Under the pieces are notes generated by a model, which saw nothing but the letters and a program-made list of their open reading frames with translations, did not search any database and was not told where the DNA came from. A DNA stretch of 64,000 bases from Dryas octopetala (Eukaryota; Streptophyta; Magnoliopsida; Rosales; Rosaceae), in the NCBI GenBank assembly GCA_963921425.1, contig OY992836.1, positions 10,323,304-10,387,303 on the forward strand, in the 5' to 3' direction. The first letter of the stretch is position 1, and every line of letters starts with the position of its first letter. The translations under genes and the position numbers were made by a program. Positions 45,723 to 57,093 of this stretch are shown piece by piece.

Positions 45723-48700
45723 GAATAACATCTTATTAACAATAATAAAGTCAATTACAAAAGAGACATTTTAAATAGATCAAATCACACGTAGTCTCAT
45801 ACTCCTAATGTGATAAAGGGATACATCTTGCAATGGGCTTAGTTAAAGGATCTGCAACCCTTTCTCTTTTACCCATTTTAAGATTTGTAAGATTTTTATT
45901 GATTTCTATAATTTTCCAGGATGTGTTCATGTTTTAATAAGCCTAGCTTGCATATATTTTTGATAAAAAAGGATTAGCCAGGAGATGGAGACGTACTCAT
46001 ACTGGACTAATCTTCTTCACTCCTTTTTTTTTTTTTTTTTAATAGATTCGTATTATTGTTTCTAATTGAAGTAGAAACGTAAATCTTGGTTAAGAAAAAG
46101 TAATTAGGCTGAATATATTCTAATTTCAATGACTCTTGTAGTACACTTTATTGTACTAAGTACATATATTGTTCAGTAAGACAGAAATGTAGTATTGCCT
46201 TGACTAGAGTGGTATTATTGTCTCTTGTCCTCGCAAAATGCATGTTTGTGCCAGATCTAGAGGAGGAGACTCCCAGAGGATCGGAGAGGACTGATCGATT
46301 AACCATTTAGTCTATTTTGTTTGATGTTATCTACACTTTAGTCTATTTTGTTTTGATGTAATTAATGAAAAATTATAGGGTATAACCGATATACCGTCAC
46401 GTGGTATAATTAATTTAATGTATAAGAGCATTATTGGATGATGTGTTTATATTAGTAGAATATAGTATTAATAACACTCACTCATATCATAACACATACA
46501 CTAATTATACAACATGTCAATATATCAGTTATACAAAATAATTTATCGTAATTTAATATGTTTTGTTTGATGTACGTTTTCATCTCTTAACCCTAATTTT
46601 CTTACTGTCCCATTATAATACAATTTTGCTTTTTTGCTTGGACAATATTTTGTTTATGAAAGCCAACCATTAATACAATATTATTACTTATTTGATTAAT
46701 TTTTTTTGGCCATATATATAATTGAAATATTCAATCTAGCTACTTAGTGGTAGACTATGCAGCCTCCGTCATACTTCTCTTTGTATTTATTTTATTCTCC
46801 TTTGGTTGGCAGCTTGTAGTTACATTTTGTGAGGGATTTGAAGAAGATGATAAAGAAAATGAACGAGATTTGTGAGGGATTTGACTAATGCTCGGAAGAA
46901 GATTCATGAGGAATTGAAGGGTGCTTGAAATATCTTAATGGAAGTGACAAAACAACATAGGACAAGTATTTGATGGACAACAATCGAAGCCCCGAAGGTA
47001 TGATAAGACATCAATTTAATTGCAGTGAGTTGCCAAACAAAATTATTATTAAAGGTCAAAATGCCCTTTCATCGGCCCATATTATTTTTTGCATTTAAGT
47101 ATTTGAGTGTGAGCCCTTGATCGGTTGATCCCCTAAGTGGGCATGAGCTACTCAAGCTACATAAATAACGCGGGCATTTACGAAACTCACAAATGGACCT
47201 CGAAGAGTGGCTTGGATCCACTTGCATGAGCTATGCATAGCATGTATTCATTCGATGGACATGTGACTATCATTTTTCAAGTGTTAATTACACGACCTTG
47301 ACTCTTACCTATAAATTGGTTGAAATTAAAATCATTTAAGTTGAAAGCCATAGTGTTAGATACCTACTACAGGCCAAGCAGTTAGGAAGAAATGTAAAGA
47401 GCGAAAATTGTTGAAATTAGCATATTGAAAAGATCAATCGGCCAAAATTATAATCTTGAGCGGCTACAATATTATAGGTTTTTTCCTCTTGACCGAATCT
47501 ATAACCTTCATTAGCATATTCATTTTCTGTGGTTTCCCCATCAAACTAGAGGCTACCAAAGAGCCATGCATAACCAATTGGATATATCAAGAAAACAGCA
47601 GTAGTATGCAACAACAAGGAACAATGATGATCCCAAATCGAACTTGAGGTCTGAAGATTCAAGCTCGAATGCACATGAAGGTAGACTTTGAAGTCTCAAC
47701 TCAAGGTTACCATGTCTCAAAATATCTCACACATCCTTTGGAAGGTAAAATTGAATTATGATTTTTTTGCATATGCATTTTACATGTGTGTATCTTTTTG
47801 GTTTGGTTGCATGTTTATAAAACTTAATATTGTGTGTCTATGCATTTTTCATTCTAGAATCTAGACTGGCATTGATTCTATTCTTCTTTGTGTCCGCATT
47901 GAAACTATTGTTGAATGTTGTTTTTTAGATTTTTTTTAGGCCAATGGGTTTTAGATTAATGAAGTGGAATAGTTGAGATTAGAAAAAGAGGAGAGGATCA
48001 ATGTCCGTTTGCATTTATGATAAAGTTAAAATTTTGATTCAAATGTTTCTAAGTCTAAATTTCTCCAAAAATTGAGTTTAGCAAAATTTCAACCCATCAA
48101 GGGTTTATTCAATCAGTTGAGATTTGTTAAATTGACTATTTTATTTGAACAGTTTTGTAATGAGTTGAAGTCAGTGGATTTGAGTTTTAACTTCAATTAG
48201 ATGAGCTCATGGTTCAACTGATCGAAGTGGTATGATAAAAGTTTAAAACTTATGCTTTTGAAATTACGATTTGTGGTTATTTTATGAGCTTGATTTGTGA
48301 TATCTTTCTGAGCTTTTTTAAACTCATGCTTTCAAAATATAGAGTTTGCTCATGACCATTATGAATTCCTTAAAAGCTCTAACCCCTAATATTTTCAACC
48401 ATAGACGGAGACAACCCTAATTGCCATAAGTTAGGGTTGTTGCCACAAGTCATGGCAGCCGCCATGGCCTGGACAACTTACATCATGGCATCCTGTGCAG
48501 ATAGGTCATGGTAACCATTTTCTTTTTCTTTTTTCTAATATTTGTAATTAGAATATAAGAATAAATTTGTAATAAGAAAATTATTAAAGATGGGTACACT
48601 GAGTAATTATAGGGATGGCAATAAATACACTAAGCAATTCAACTTACAGCGTCGATAAAAAAATAAAAATAAATAAAAAGAACTTACAGAGAATCTATGC

Positions 48701-48733
48701 CATAAAACCACAAGAAAGAAATGAAAAGGAGAA
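45723..48733. other. Intergenic, no gene seen
   Basis: About 3 kb of AT-rich sequence without a supported gene. A stretch at about 47050-47410 has LTR-like features (CCTATAAATT TATA word at about 47310, moderate GC, abrupt composition change) but no matched ends or target duplication. A poly(T) run lies at 46024-46040. Confidence 0.5.
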
Positions 48734-51700
48734 TCACACAGGGTTATGGTTTTTAGTCTGTAACATATACAAGAAAATCCCACCCGCAACTGAAACATTG
48801 AGCGACTCAAATTCTCCTGCCATTGGAATGCTTACAAGCTCACATTGCTGTCGAGATTTCTCAGACAGCCCACTTCCTTCACTACCCAAAACCAAGCTCA
48901 GTGGCACATTTGCAAAAGAATCTGCAAGCTTTTGAGAAAGGTGGAACACTGGCTTCAATTTTTCATCAGTCTCCGGATGGCCAGCAAGCATCTTTATCTG
49001 GAATTCATTTTGTAGGGATTCAAGATGATTCCAAGTACCAGAAACAATAGGGAGATGAAATGAGGCTCCTCGGCTAGCTCGGAGTGCTTTTTCATTGAAT
49101 GGATCACAACATCCAGGAAGTAGAAAAGCACCATTCTGTTCAACATTGGCCCCAGAAATAGACCTCTTTTAAAACAATTATTTGGGATGGAATTATCCAA
49201 GTACAGAAGAAAACGCAATAATGCATTATAAGATGGCATCATAAATAGGAAACATCAAGGGAGTATGTATCATTCATCCTTGCTCCAGCTGTTTAGTCAA
49301 TAGATCTAGTTAAACATGTTAAGAATATTTGACCGAAAAATCTACATTGACCATCAACCTACCACAATCCTTCCCAAGGCACTAGCAATGCACAGCCAAA
49401 TTTATTGGAACAAATTCTTTCTACAAGGATAAATAACAACGTTGGGAACACCAATCAAGCTCAGTCTGTTCTTTGATGAGTGATGATGTTAACAATTTAT
49501 ATTAAAGCTCGTCTCGTAAGTAATGAAAGTGAAGGTTCATCAAAACATGATGTCAGTGTAAGAATAACATGCACATAAGCATTCACATATGCAAGCTTGG
49601 GAAAAGCAAGAACATAAACATTTCAAAATGAAAGAATAAGTATAAAAAAAAAAATAAAAAAAAAGGAAAGAAAACAGAATCTGAGGTTTGCAAATTATTC
49701 CTTACCCATCCAAAAGCCACAGCTGATCTGAGCAGTGTACCAAGGTTACCCGGATCCTGCAGTGAATGACTTTTCATTAATCATTGATACAAATGTCCAT
49801 GAAGTTCCTGAAATCAAATGCCTGAAATTACAACCATGAGATTAAACAGTGTTTCAGAATTAAAACATCAAATTTAAACTTCTTCTGAAAAAAGCAGAGG
49901 GGAAAAATGAAATTTACTACATTCTCAGCAATTAATAAATAGAGATACAGAGATGAGCGAAACTTAAAGTGAAATTCGTTCTTCCTTGCAACAAGTAGAT
50001 CTATGAGATATATTGTACACTTTATTTGCTGCAAAAATGCAACACATCTTTTATTTGTGAAAGAACGGAATATCATGTGATTGATTTGCAGAATTTGTGA
50101 GAAGGAAAAGGCTGTACCAGCAGAATGACCATTGCCAAATGTTTGGATTATTATTATAAAGACAAACAGAAACACGATACTTGGATTTAAATTGTAGAAC
50201 AAAAACATTAAAAAAAAAAAAAATACTGAAGATGCCAAACCAAACAGGGAACTTCCTTCCAAAGACTAAACGACCAAATCTCAAACTATTTAATTTCTGA
50301 CAGACACTTCCTATTTTTCATAGAAAACCACGATGAAAATTTTCAATTATTTTGAAACTGTTTTGTTTCAAAGCAGGGAAAACTCTCCCAAAATTCCATA
50401 ATATTCTAAGTATTGCTTTGACACTACGAAAGCTTTACATGACAGAAGACTAAATCAGTAACCATATCACATACTTTATGGCAGTATGAGACATCACACA
50501 GCCAAGAGGTACAGGTGCAAGATTACAATACTTGAAAAATTAACAAGACCTAATGTCAGGTCAGTGAAAGAGTGACCTGGACCCCATCGAGGACTAGAAC
50601 TCGATGTGGAGATGGGAACCACATCTTACAATTTGCCTTGTTTTGATCAGCATCTATGTCTGAAAAACTCGTAGGAATTCTGAAGAGGGCAATTGCTTCA
50701 ATAGATTCAGTTGATTGCATCCCTGAAAGTTTTTTCATCACGACAGAGCTCACTTGCACGATATGGACAGAGAAATCATCAATCCATTCAGGGACCTCAG
50801 CTTTATCAAGTAGAAGCAAACAATCCATTATAACAATTTTCTCTTGAAATGACTTCTGAAACCTGTATATTTCCCTGAAAGTGAAAACTTCATCATGCCT
50901 GAACACATATTTTGCATATGAAGCGCCAGTCTTTACTTATCTTCTAAAATACATGGCAGGTTATGAGGAAGGATATTAGGAAAAAAAAAAATAAAACTCA
51001 AAGGAGGGAACGAAATTGGAGTGCAATACAGTAGCAGAAAAAATAAATAAAAAGAATAATAGAATTATAAAACATTCAAATTAAACCATCCCTCCAGCTC
51101 CATGGGCAATGAATAAGATGAAAAAGCATACAACCAACCATACTAGCACAAAAAAAAAGAAACAAACGAGAATAATAACAGGAGATGCTATGCTACACTT
51201 TGGAGTAACAGAGTAATACAAGCAGATATGTAAAAGGATATGAAAAAATAATAAATTCCTTACAGCAACCATGAAGTATTTACGTTAATAACCTTTGAAA
51301 AAACAGCATTGACAGTAGTTGAAACTAGTGGATGCATGGACGAGTGTCACTCCAAATATATCCTCAACTCCGTGTGGGGAGTAAACCAAGATTAAATAAA
51401 TGAGCTGTGAAAGTACTGGTTTATGGACTCAACAAAATATACCTTGTTTATGGGAGGAACAAGGTACAACATTCATTGAATGAATGCAATCCTCTCTAGG
51501 AGTGATTGTTTACGAAATTAGGATGATCCTTCTCCTTATAGCTTGCATATTAATGAGGAAATCAGCGAGGCTCATCATTGGTCATAATAACAATTCCCTA
51601 AGAACACTCTAAAAAAAGGTCATTTAAGAACTCTCTAAGGTAGCCAATTATCTTTAGCCAAAACACTATCAAAATTCCTAGAGAGCAAATTGTTGACTTA

Positions 51701-52575
51701 AGCATTTAAGAGTCTCTGTCCAACACCACACTGGTATAACTCACTCAATAGTTTTCTTTGTTGTCAAATTCAAACAATTGCTCGGCTCACTCTATAGTGT
51801 TCTTTGTAGTCAAATTCAAAGAATTGCTCGGCCTACCGAGCAGACCCTCCCATTAGTGTTTTCTGATGAACCACTTTTTGGCATCGAAAATCATATTCAT
51901 TTCGATGTGAAGCATACAATAGAGGAAATTTATCATGGATGCACTGTCCCAAAAGAAATATCATCTATGCACTTCAAATTTAGATATTTTTTTCATTCTC
52001 CTTAAACTTTATAATCAAAGAAACAAAATTTATGTTTTGCTTGCTCATAAGTGTAAGGAAAAATATCATATATATTAACAAATCTTAGTAAAAAAAGAGA
52101 AAAAATCTACATTGAATCTTTATCTTCTTCTTTTTTTTTTTTTTTGTTCCTCCATTTTCTCAGCAATGAAACAGGATAAGAAAAATAACAGATAGATAGT
52201 CAAGTTTAGGCCCTTAGGGGCAAGTAAACTGATTATTATGAAGAACCCATATGCATTAAAGTGAAAAGAAGGAGGATAAACATGAAACCTGATAGGTGTA
52301 GCACCCACAACGAGAGCTGAACCATGATGGTGGCGATAGGAGGAAGACTGTCGAAGCTTGTGGCAGTGTTTCACAAATGGGTTTGAAGTGCTGGTTATGG
52401 ACTTCACATGGGAAGGCAGAGGAAGCTTCACATCGCAGTCTTCGAAGTTGCTCTGAGTACGGGTATGTTGTCTTTGAGCAACTGATAGCTGGGAGTGTGA
52501 GTGTGAGTGTGAGTTCCTAACTTTGAGCGTTTTGGGGTGAATAGTTGACACTGAGATGATGTTTGTGCATTGCAT
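48734..52575 (-). CDS. SpoU/TrmH-family RNA 2'-O-methyltransferase, organellar (4 exons)
   Basis: Exons: 52289-52575, 50577-50874, 49706-49756, 48734-49135, giving 345 residues in phase. Introns are long (about 1.4, 0.8 and 0.6 kb). The N-terminal 50 residues (Ser, His, Thr and Arg rich, few acids) look like an organellar targeting peptide. A substrate-binding domain with [11 protein letters not shown] follows, then the SPOUT knotted fold with motif 1 at [20 protein letters not shown] (about 188-207), motif 2 at [13 protein letters not shown] (about 291-303) and motif 3 at [18 protein letters not shown] (about 314-331), where the knot binds S-adenosylmethionine. Family enzymes methylate ribose in rRNA or tRNA. 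The exact target here is not deducible, but a plastid or mitochondrial 23S-type rRNA is plausible. Confidence 0.9.
51300..52120. other. Intron 1 of the SpoU gene with a small tandem duplication
   Basis: At about 51735-51830 the phrase 'agttttctttgttgtcaaat' with 'caattgctcgg' is present twice, about 50 bp apart. Nothing coding is supported in the intron; a 75-codon frame here is not conserved-looking. Confidence 0.5.
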
Positions 52576-53523
52576 TTTCGCCTTGCAAATCTAAAAGTCA
52601 TCAACAAGGGAAAGAAGAGACTTCTCTGCATAAGCGAGCCAGTGTTCTCCTTCCTACTTGGGCCAAATATTTGTTTTCGGCCCGTGCCAATAAAGAGATA
52701 TCGGAATTTGTGACATCCGATGATCTGGAGTATCACCTTAGTCTATAAATTCATTTTAGAATTTTGGTGTCCATAGACTATTATACGAGCATTACTTTAT
52801 TTTTATTTTTTTTGGTAATTTTTATTACATTTGTCGTTTAAAATACTTATGTGTCGGCGCACATGATCCATATTTAAAGGGTTTTTTTGGTCCTCACAAT
52901 GCTTCACCCCTCTTTCATCGTCTTATCCAACCCTCCATTACACATCCATCTTGCACTTACCGATGTGTTGGTTGCTTCCTTATTCTCCTCAATCATTTTG
53001 AAAATTATTGTGCAAGGGCTGAATGAGAAGTTGAAGGAGGGGTACGACACTATAAGGACAAAAATATCCCTTAAATATGAGTCATGTGCATAACACATGG
53101 GTGTTTTAGATGAAAAATATAACAAAAGTTACAAAAAAGATTAAAGTGATGCTCATGAAATTCATATACTAAAGTGATATTCGGAATATAATTCATGGTA
53201 TTGTTATAATTAACTCGCCAAAACATATAAATTTGATCTTAATCGTCTCAAAGTACTTAAGCATTCGAACTGAATTTCAAAGTATTGAACTGGGCTTAAG
53301 CTAGAGAAGCAATCTTTCCTAAAAGCTCATATTGTCTGATGGTTATGAGATGGATCTTTCTTCTAAGACATAAAATTTTTTTGTGAGATGGTAATACCAC
53401 GTGACATGCTAACGTGGTGTTATGCATCAACTTAAATTATTTTTTTTCTCACCGCTGATGCATGTACTCTTACTTTCAAAAGGGGACAAAATGACAGAAT
53501 ATAGAAGAGAAACTCCTTGGCGA
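52576..53523. other. Intergenic, no gene seen
   Basis: Upstream flank of the SpoU gene: AT-rich, no coding signal, no clear TATA box within 100 bp of the ATG. Confidence 0.5.
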
Positions 53524-53531
53524 AAAAACAA

Positions 53532-53843
53532 GAGGGCTGCTATTTGCACACCCCTAAATTTCTTTTTGCACACCCTTTCTGAAAAAAAAAAAAAATTCAA
53601 GAGAAAAGACCATTTGGCCCTTCCTTCACCCACACACCCTCATCCCCATCTCCCCCCCCCCCGTACACACCCCCTTACTCTGTATTTTTTCCCTCCACCC
53701 GATCACCACCTTCCTCGCACCAGCAGCACCACATTCCTCGCACCACCACCACCGCGCGCCACCACCTTCCTCGCAGCACCACCACTGCACACAGCACCAC
53801 CCAAAACAGCCATCATAACCAGCCCGGCAACCCCTCCTCGGCT

Positions 53844-53915
<72 letters not shown>

Positions 53916-54479
53916 TCCCTCTCTCCTCTCACCCAAGCAGACAGCCAAACAAATTTTAAAAAAAAAAAAATTGTAGCGGGTTCGGCGGACCATTGCTGAA
54001 CCCGGTGGTTTCGTTCAACAGGTACCCACCGAATAGAATAGGATTGTTCGGTGGATACCTACCGAACGAAACCATCAGGTTCAGCACTGATCCACCGAAC
54101 CCGATCCAATTTTTTTTTTTTTAAGTTTTCTTCTCCGGCGCGCGACGGTGAGCTTGTTGGAGGAAGGGAGGTGGTCGGGGTAGGGGGAAGAAAAAGAAGA
54201 GGGTGGGGTGGTCGCCGATGGTGGTAGGCTACTCGGGAATGGGTGTGTGCCAGAGAGAGGAGAGGTGGAGAGGGGGTGTGTGGGTGAGGGGGTGTGTAGG
54301 GGGGGCGGAGATGGGGATGGGGTGTGTGATTTTTGGGTGTGTGTGTTTTTTTTTTCTGTTTAGGAAGGGTGTGCAAAAAGAAAAATGGATGGAGTATAAG
54401 GTCTTTTCCTTTGAGTTTTTTATTTTTTATTTTTAAGGGTGTGCAAAGAGAAGAAAAAGGTGTGCAAATAGCAGCACTC
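53532..54479. mobile_element. Foldback DNA element, 948 bp
   Basis: Almost the whole element is an inverted repeat: arms at about 53532-54033 and 54041-54479. The termini GAGGGCTGCTATTTGCACACC and GGTGTGCAAATAGCAGCACTC pair with one mismatch. The inner arm ends also pair (GGGTTCGGCGGACCATTGCT on the left against GCACTGATCCACCGAACCCG on the right). The perfect 8-bp duplication AAAAACAA flanks it at 53524-53531 and 54480-54487. The left arm contains an expanded (CT)n tract absent from the right arm, plus C-rich and A-rich runs. It is non-coding; the long frames in it are low-complexity artefacts. Confidence 0.82.
53849..53913. repeat. (CT)32 microsatellite
   Basis: An uninterrupted run of about 32 CT dinucleotides inside the left arm of the foldback element; the facing arm lacks it. 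Confidence 0.95.
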
Positions 54480-54564
54480 AAAAACAAACTTATTTTGCAT
54501 TACTGTGAGATTATTGTCTACCCATTTCTAAAATATAAAACAATAAACAGCACTAGATTCTATC

Positions 54565-55750
54565 CTATATCCTCTGAGATGTTGGTAAAGTCAATGATGC
54601 TCCTTGACTGGGAAATTCGTCCATTGAAATAATCGAGTTTTGAGGAAACAACCTCTGAGGTGCTCCAGGAATATATAGCCTCTCAGATGTTGGTGGCATA
54701 CCAGCATTTCTCTGAACTAATGGAGACATATATAATCTCTCAGAGGCTGAAGGAATAGCATCGGCCCGTTGGGAAGCCGCAGCCAAGTCATCATTTCTTT
54801 GAGATGCTGTGGACATATATATTCTCTCCGAAGTTGGATGTAGAGCAATATCAGTTCTCTGAGATGTTGAACCCATATGGTCATGCCGATGAGATGTTGC
54901 AGGCATGTATAGCCTTTCAGATGTTGAAAACATGGTGGTGTCCGTCCTAGGAAATGTTTGACCCATACTGTCATTCAGGTGAGATGCTGCCAGCATGTAT
55001 ACCCTCTCAGATGTTGGATGTAGTGCGGTATCAATCCTTTGAGATGTTGCAGTTACACAATCATTTCTGCGTGACATTGGAACCATGTTCTCATGAGAGG
55101 CAGGCACATATACCCTCTCAGAAGTCAATGCCATTGAAGTATCAGTCCTTTGAGATGTCAGTGCCAAGTTGCCATTCCTCTGAGATGTAGGCACATGATT
55201 CCTCTCAGAACTTGGTGGAATATTTTCAGTCCTTTGAGATGTCAGTGCCAAGTTGCCATTCCTCTGAGATGTAGGCACATGATTCCTCTCAGAACTTGGT
55301 GGAATATTTTCAGTCCTTTGAGATGTTGGTGTTGAGGTTTCCATCCAATGAGACGTTTGAGGCATATACATCCTCTCTGAAGCCTGGGAATGTGTCATTG
55401 ACATACCTTGATTTGGTATATCTCTTTCCTTTGCTGAAGGCATAGCTAGTGACATATCTGCACTGGATAGATCTCTCTCAGATGTTGCTGGCATGACAAG
55501 GGACCCTCCCTGACTAGACAAATCCCTAAAAGCTGTTGGAGACACAGATGAGGGTCCTGGGATTGGTAGATCCGCCTCAGACGTGGGAAGGATGGACAGT
55601 GGAGCTCCATGGCTTGGTGAATCACTCTCAGATTCTGTGTGCAAGGCTGGTGACGCTCTTAGACTGGACGAATCTCTCTCAGATGTTGAAGGCAAAGCTG
55701 AAGACGTGCCTCTACCTGCCAAATCTGTCTCTGATGATGGGGGCACAGCT
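54565..55750 (-). repeat. Coding tandem repeats of the ALDH6 C-terminal extension
   Basis: The last exon encodes about 30 quasi-repeats of 11-14 residues, each centred on Ser-(Glu/Gln)-Arg, often alternating as TSQR(T/N)(D/E) and TSER(V/L/I)YMP. Counterparts in DNA are recurring GAGATGTTG / CTCTCAGA words on the plus strand. The upstream part (near 55380-55750) is a more diverged version with SERD and SLAMP words. Predicted to be disordered; Tyr and Met recur in the YMP positions. Confidence 0.9.
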
Positions 55751-57058
55751 GCCAACACTTCTAGGGTAGGTAAATCCTTCCACTGTTGCGCAACCGTTTT
55801 GATCTGGGTGTAAAATTGCACGCCTGCCTTACCTGCAATTTAGAATCAGGTAGCTGCAGTTAAAGAAATGGTTCTATTATCCTACACCTGTGTTGGGGGG
55901 GAGGGGAAGGAGGAAGGAGAAAAGTTATACCACAAATATTGAGATCGCTACCAAAAGATGCCTTGGATCCATTAAATGAGGAAAATGGTAATGGAACTGG
56001 AACAGGGACATTGATCCCAACCTGAGACATGTCAAATTCATGTCGGTCAACAACAAGCAAGTCACAGAGCATAAAATTAGAGAAAGGCCACCATATGAGA
56101 GCCTTCTCTTTGGTTGCCAAGTTTTCTCCCATTCCCATGAGGATTCCATGAAGAACTTAAGAATATTTATCCAATCAGCAGACTCAGTTCAAACTTCCCA
56201 TCTCCCCTCCCCACCCCCCCCCCCCCCCCCCCCAACCAATGGTTTCCTCTACTTCGATTAACATGCATGAGAAATCCAGATGTATGTTGGCAACAACTTT
56301 TGCACATCTAGCCCAAAGAAGGACCACTACAGTATGCGTGATTGGTGCCTCAAATTGACCAAGGAGGGGGGGCTGGGAATATAATGAATGGACAACGGGC
56401 TCATGTAGCATCATTCCATGAAAGTTCTCATGAGCTACATGATAGAAGAAAGGGTTGGCTTACCAGCCCAGCCTCAACTTCATTCTGGAATTTCCTTGCA
56501 GCAATGCCAGAAGTTGTGAATATGGAAGCTCCATTACCATACCTAATGAATGGTAAGATAAAATGAGAATATAAAACTGAAAATTGTAAAGAGGGTGTCT
56601 ATATTTTAAGAGAAAAGCATGTTTCTAGAAGTTGCAATTAATGCCAGAATATTGAAAAAAAGAAAAAAAAAAGCATTGTTTTATTAAAGAAAAAAGAAGG
56701 AACCATGTTTCTTATAAGTTGCATTTGGAAACAGATAATGAGAAAGTCTTTTGACCAAAAAAACCAAACAAGAAAGTCTTCATTTCAAAACTTTAGTGAA
56801 TCTTTGAAACAAAAGAAGGGACAACATACATGAAGTGCAATTCCTTGAACTGAGTTTAAGACACATTAAGACACAGCATTTAAAGGTCAACCTGGGACCA
56901 AAAGAGTAAAAACAGGTACCTGCTTCTGTTTATAATTGTTATGGCCTCTTCTAGGCTGGCAGCCTGTTGGTTGTCAAACAACAGAAAGTTTGGTAACTAA
57001 TCTACAACTTGCACCACAAACTCACTCTCACACATGCAAGAGCACACAAAAGCGAGCA

Positions 57059-57093
<35 letters not shown>

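Noticed and set aside
47050..47410. A second solo LTR
   Set aside because: Composition hints at one, but no TG...CA ends with matching flanks could be found.
53422..53993. Long Pro/Thr/Ser- and Leu-rich frames on both strands
   Set aside because: They are the CT microsatellite and C-rich tracts of the foldback element read as protein.
56214..56233. The poly(C) run as a functional i-motif or G-quadruplex
   Set aside because: A single homopolymer in an intron, likely of uncertain length; no spaced C-blocks.
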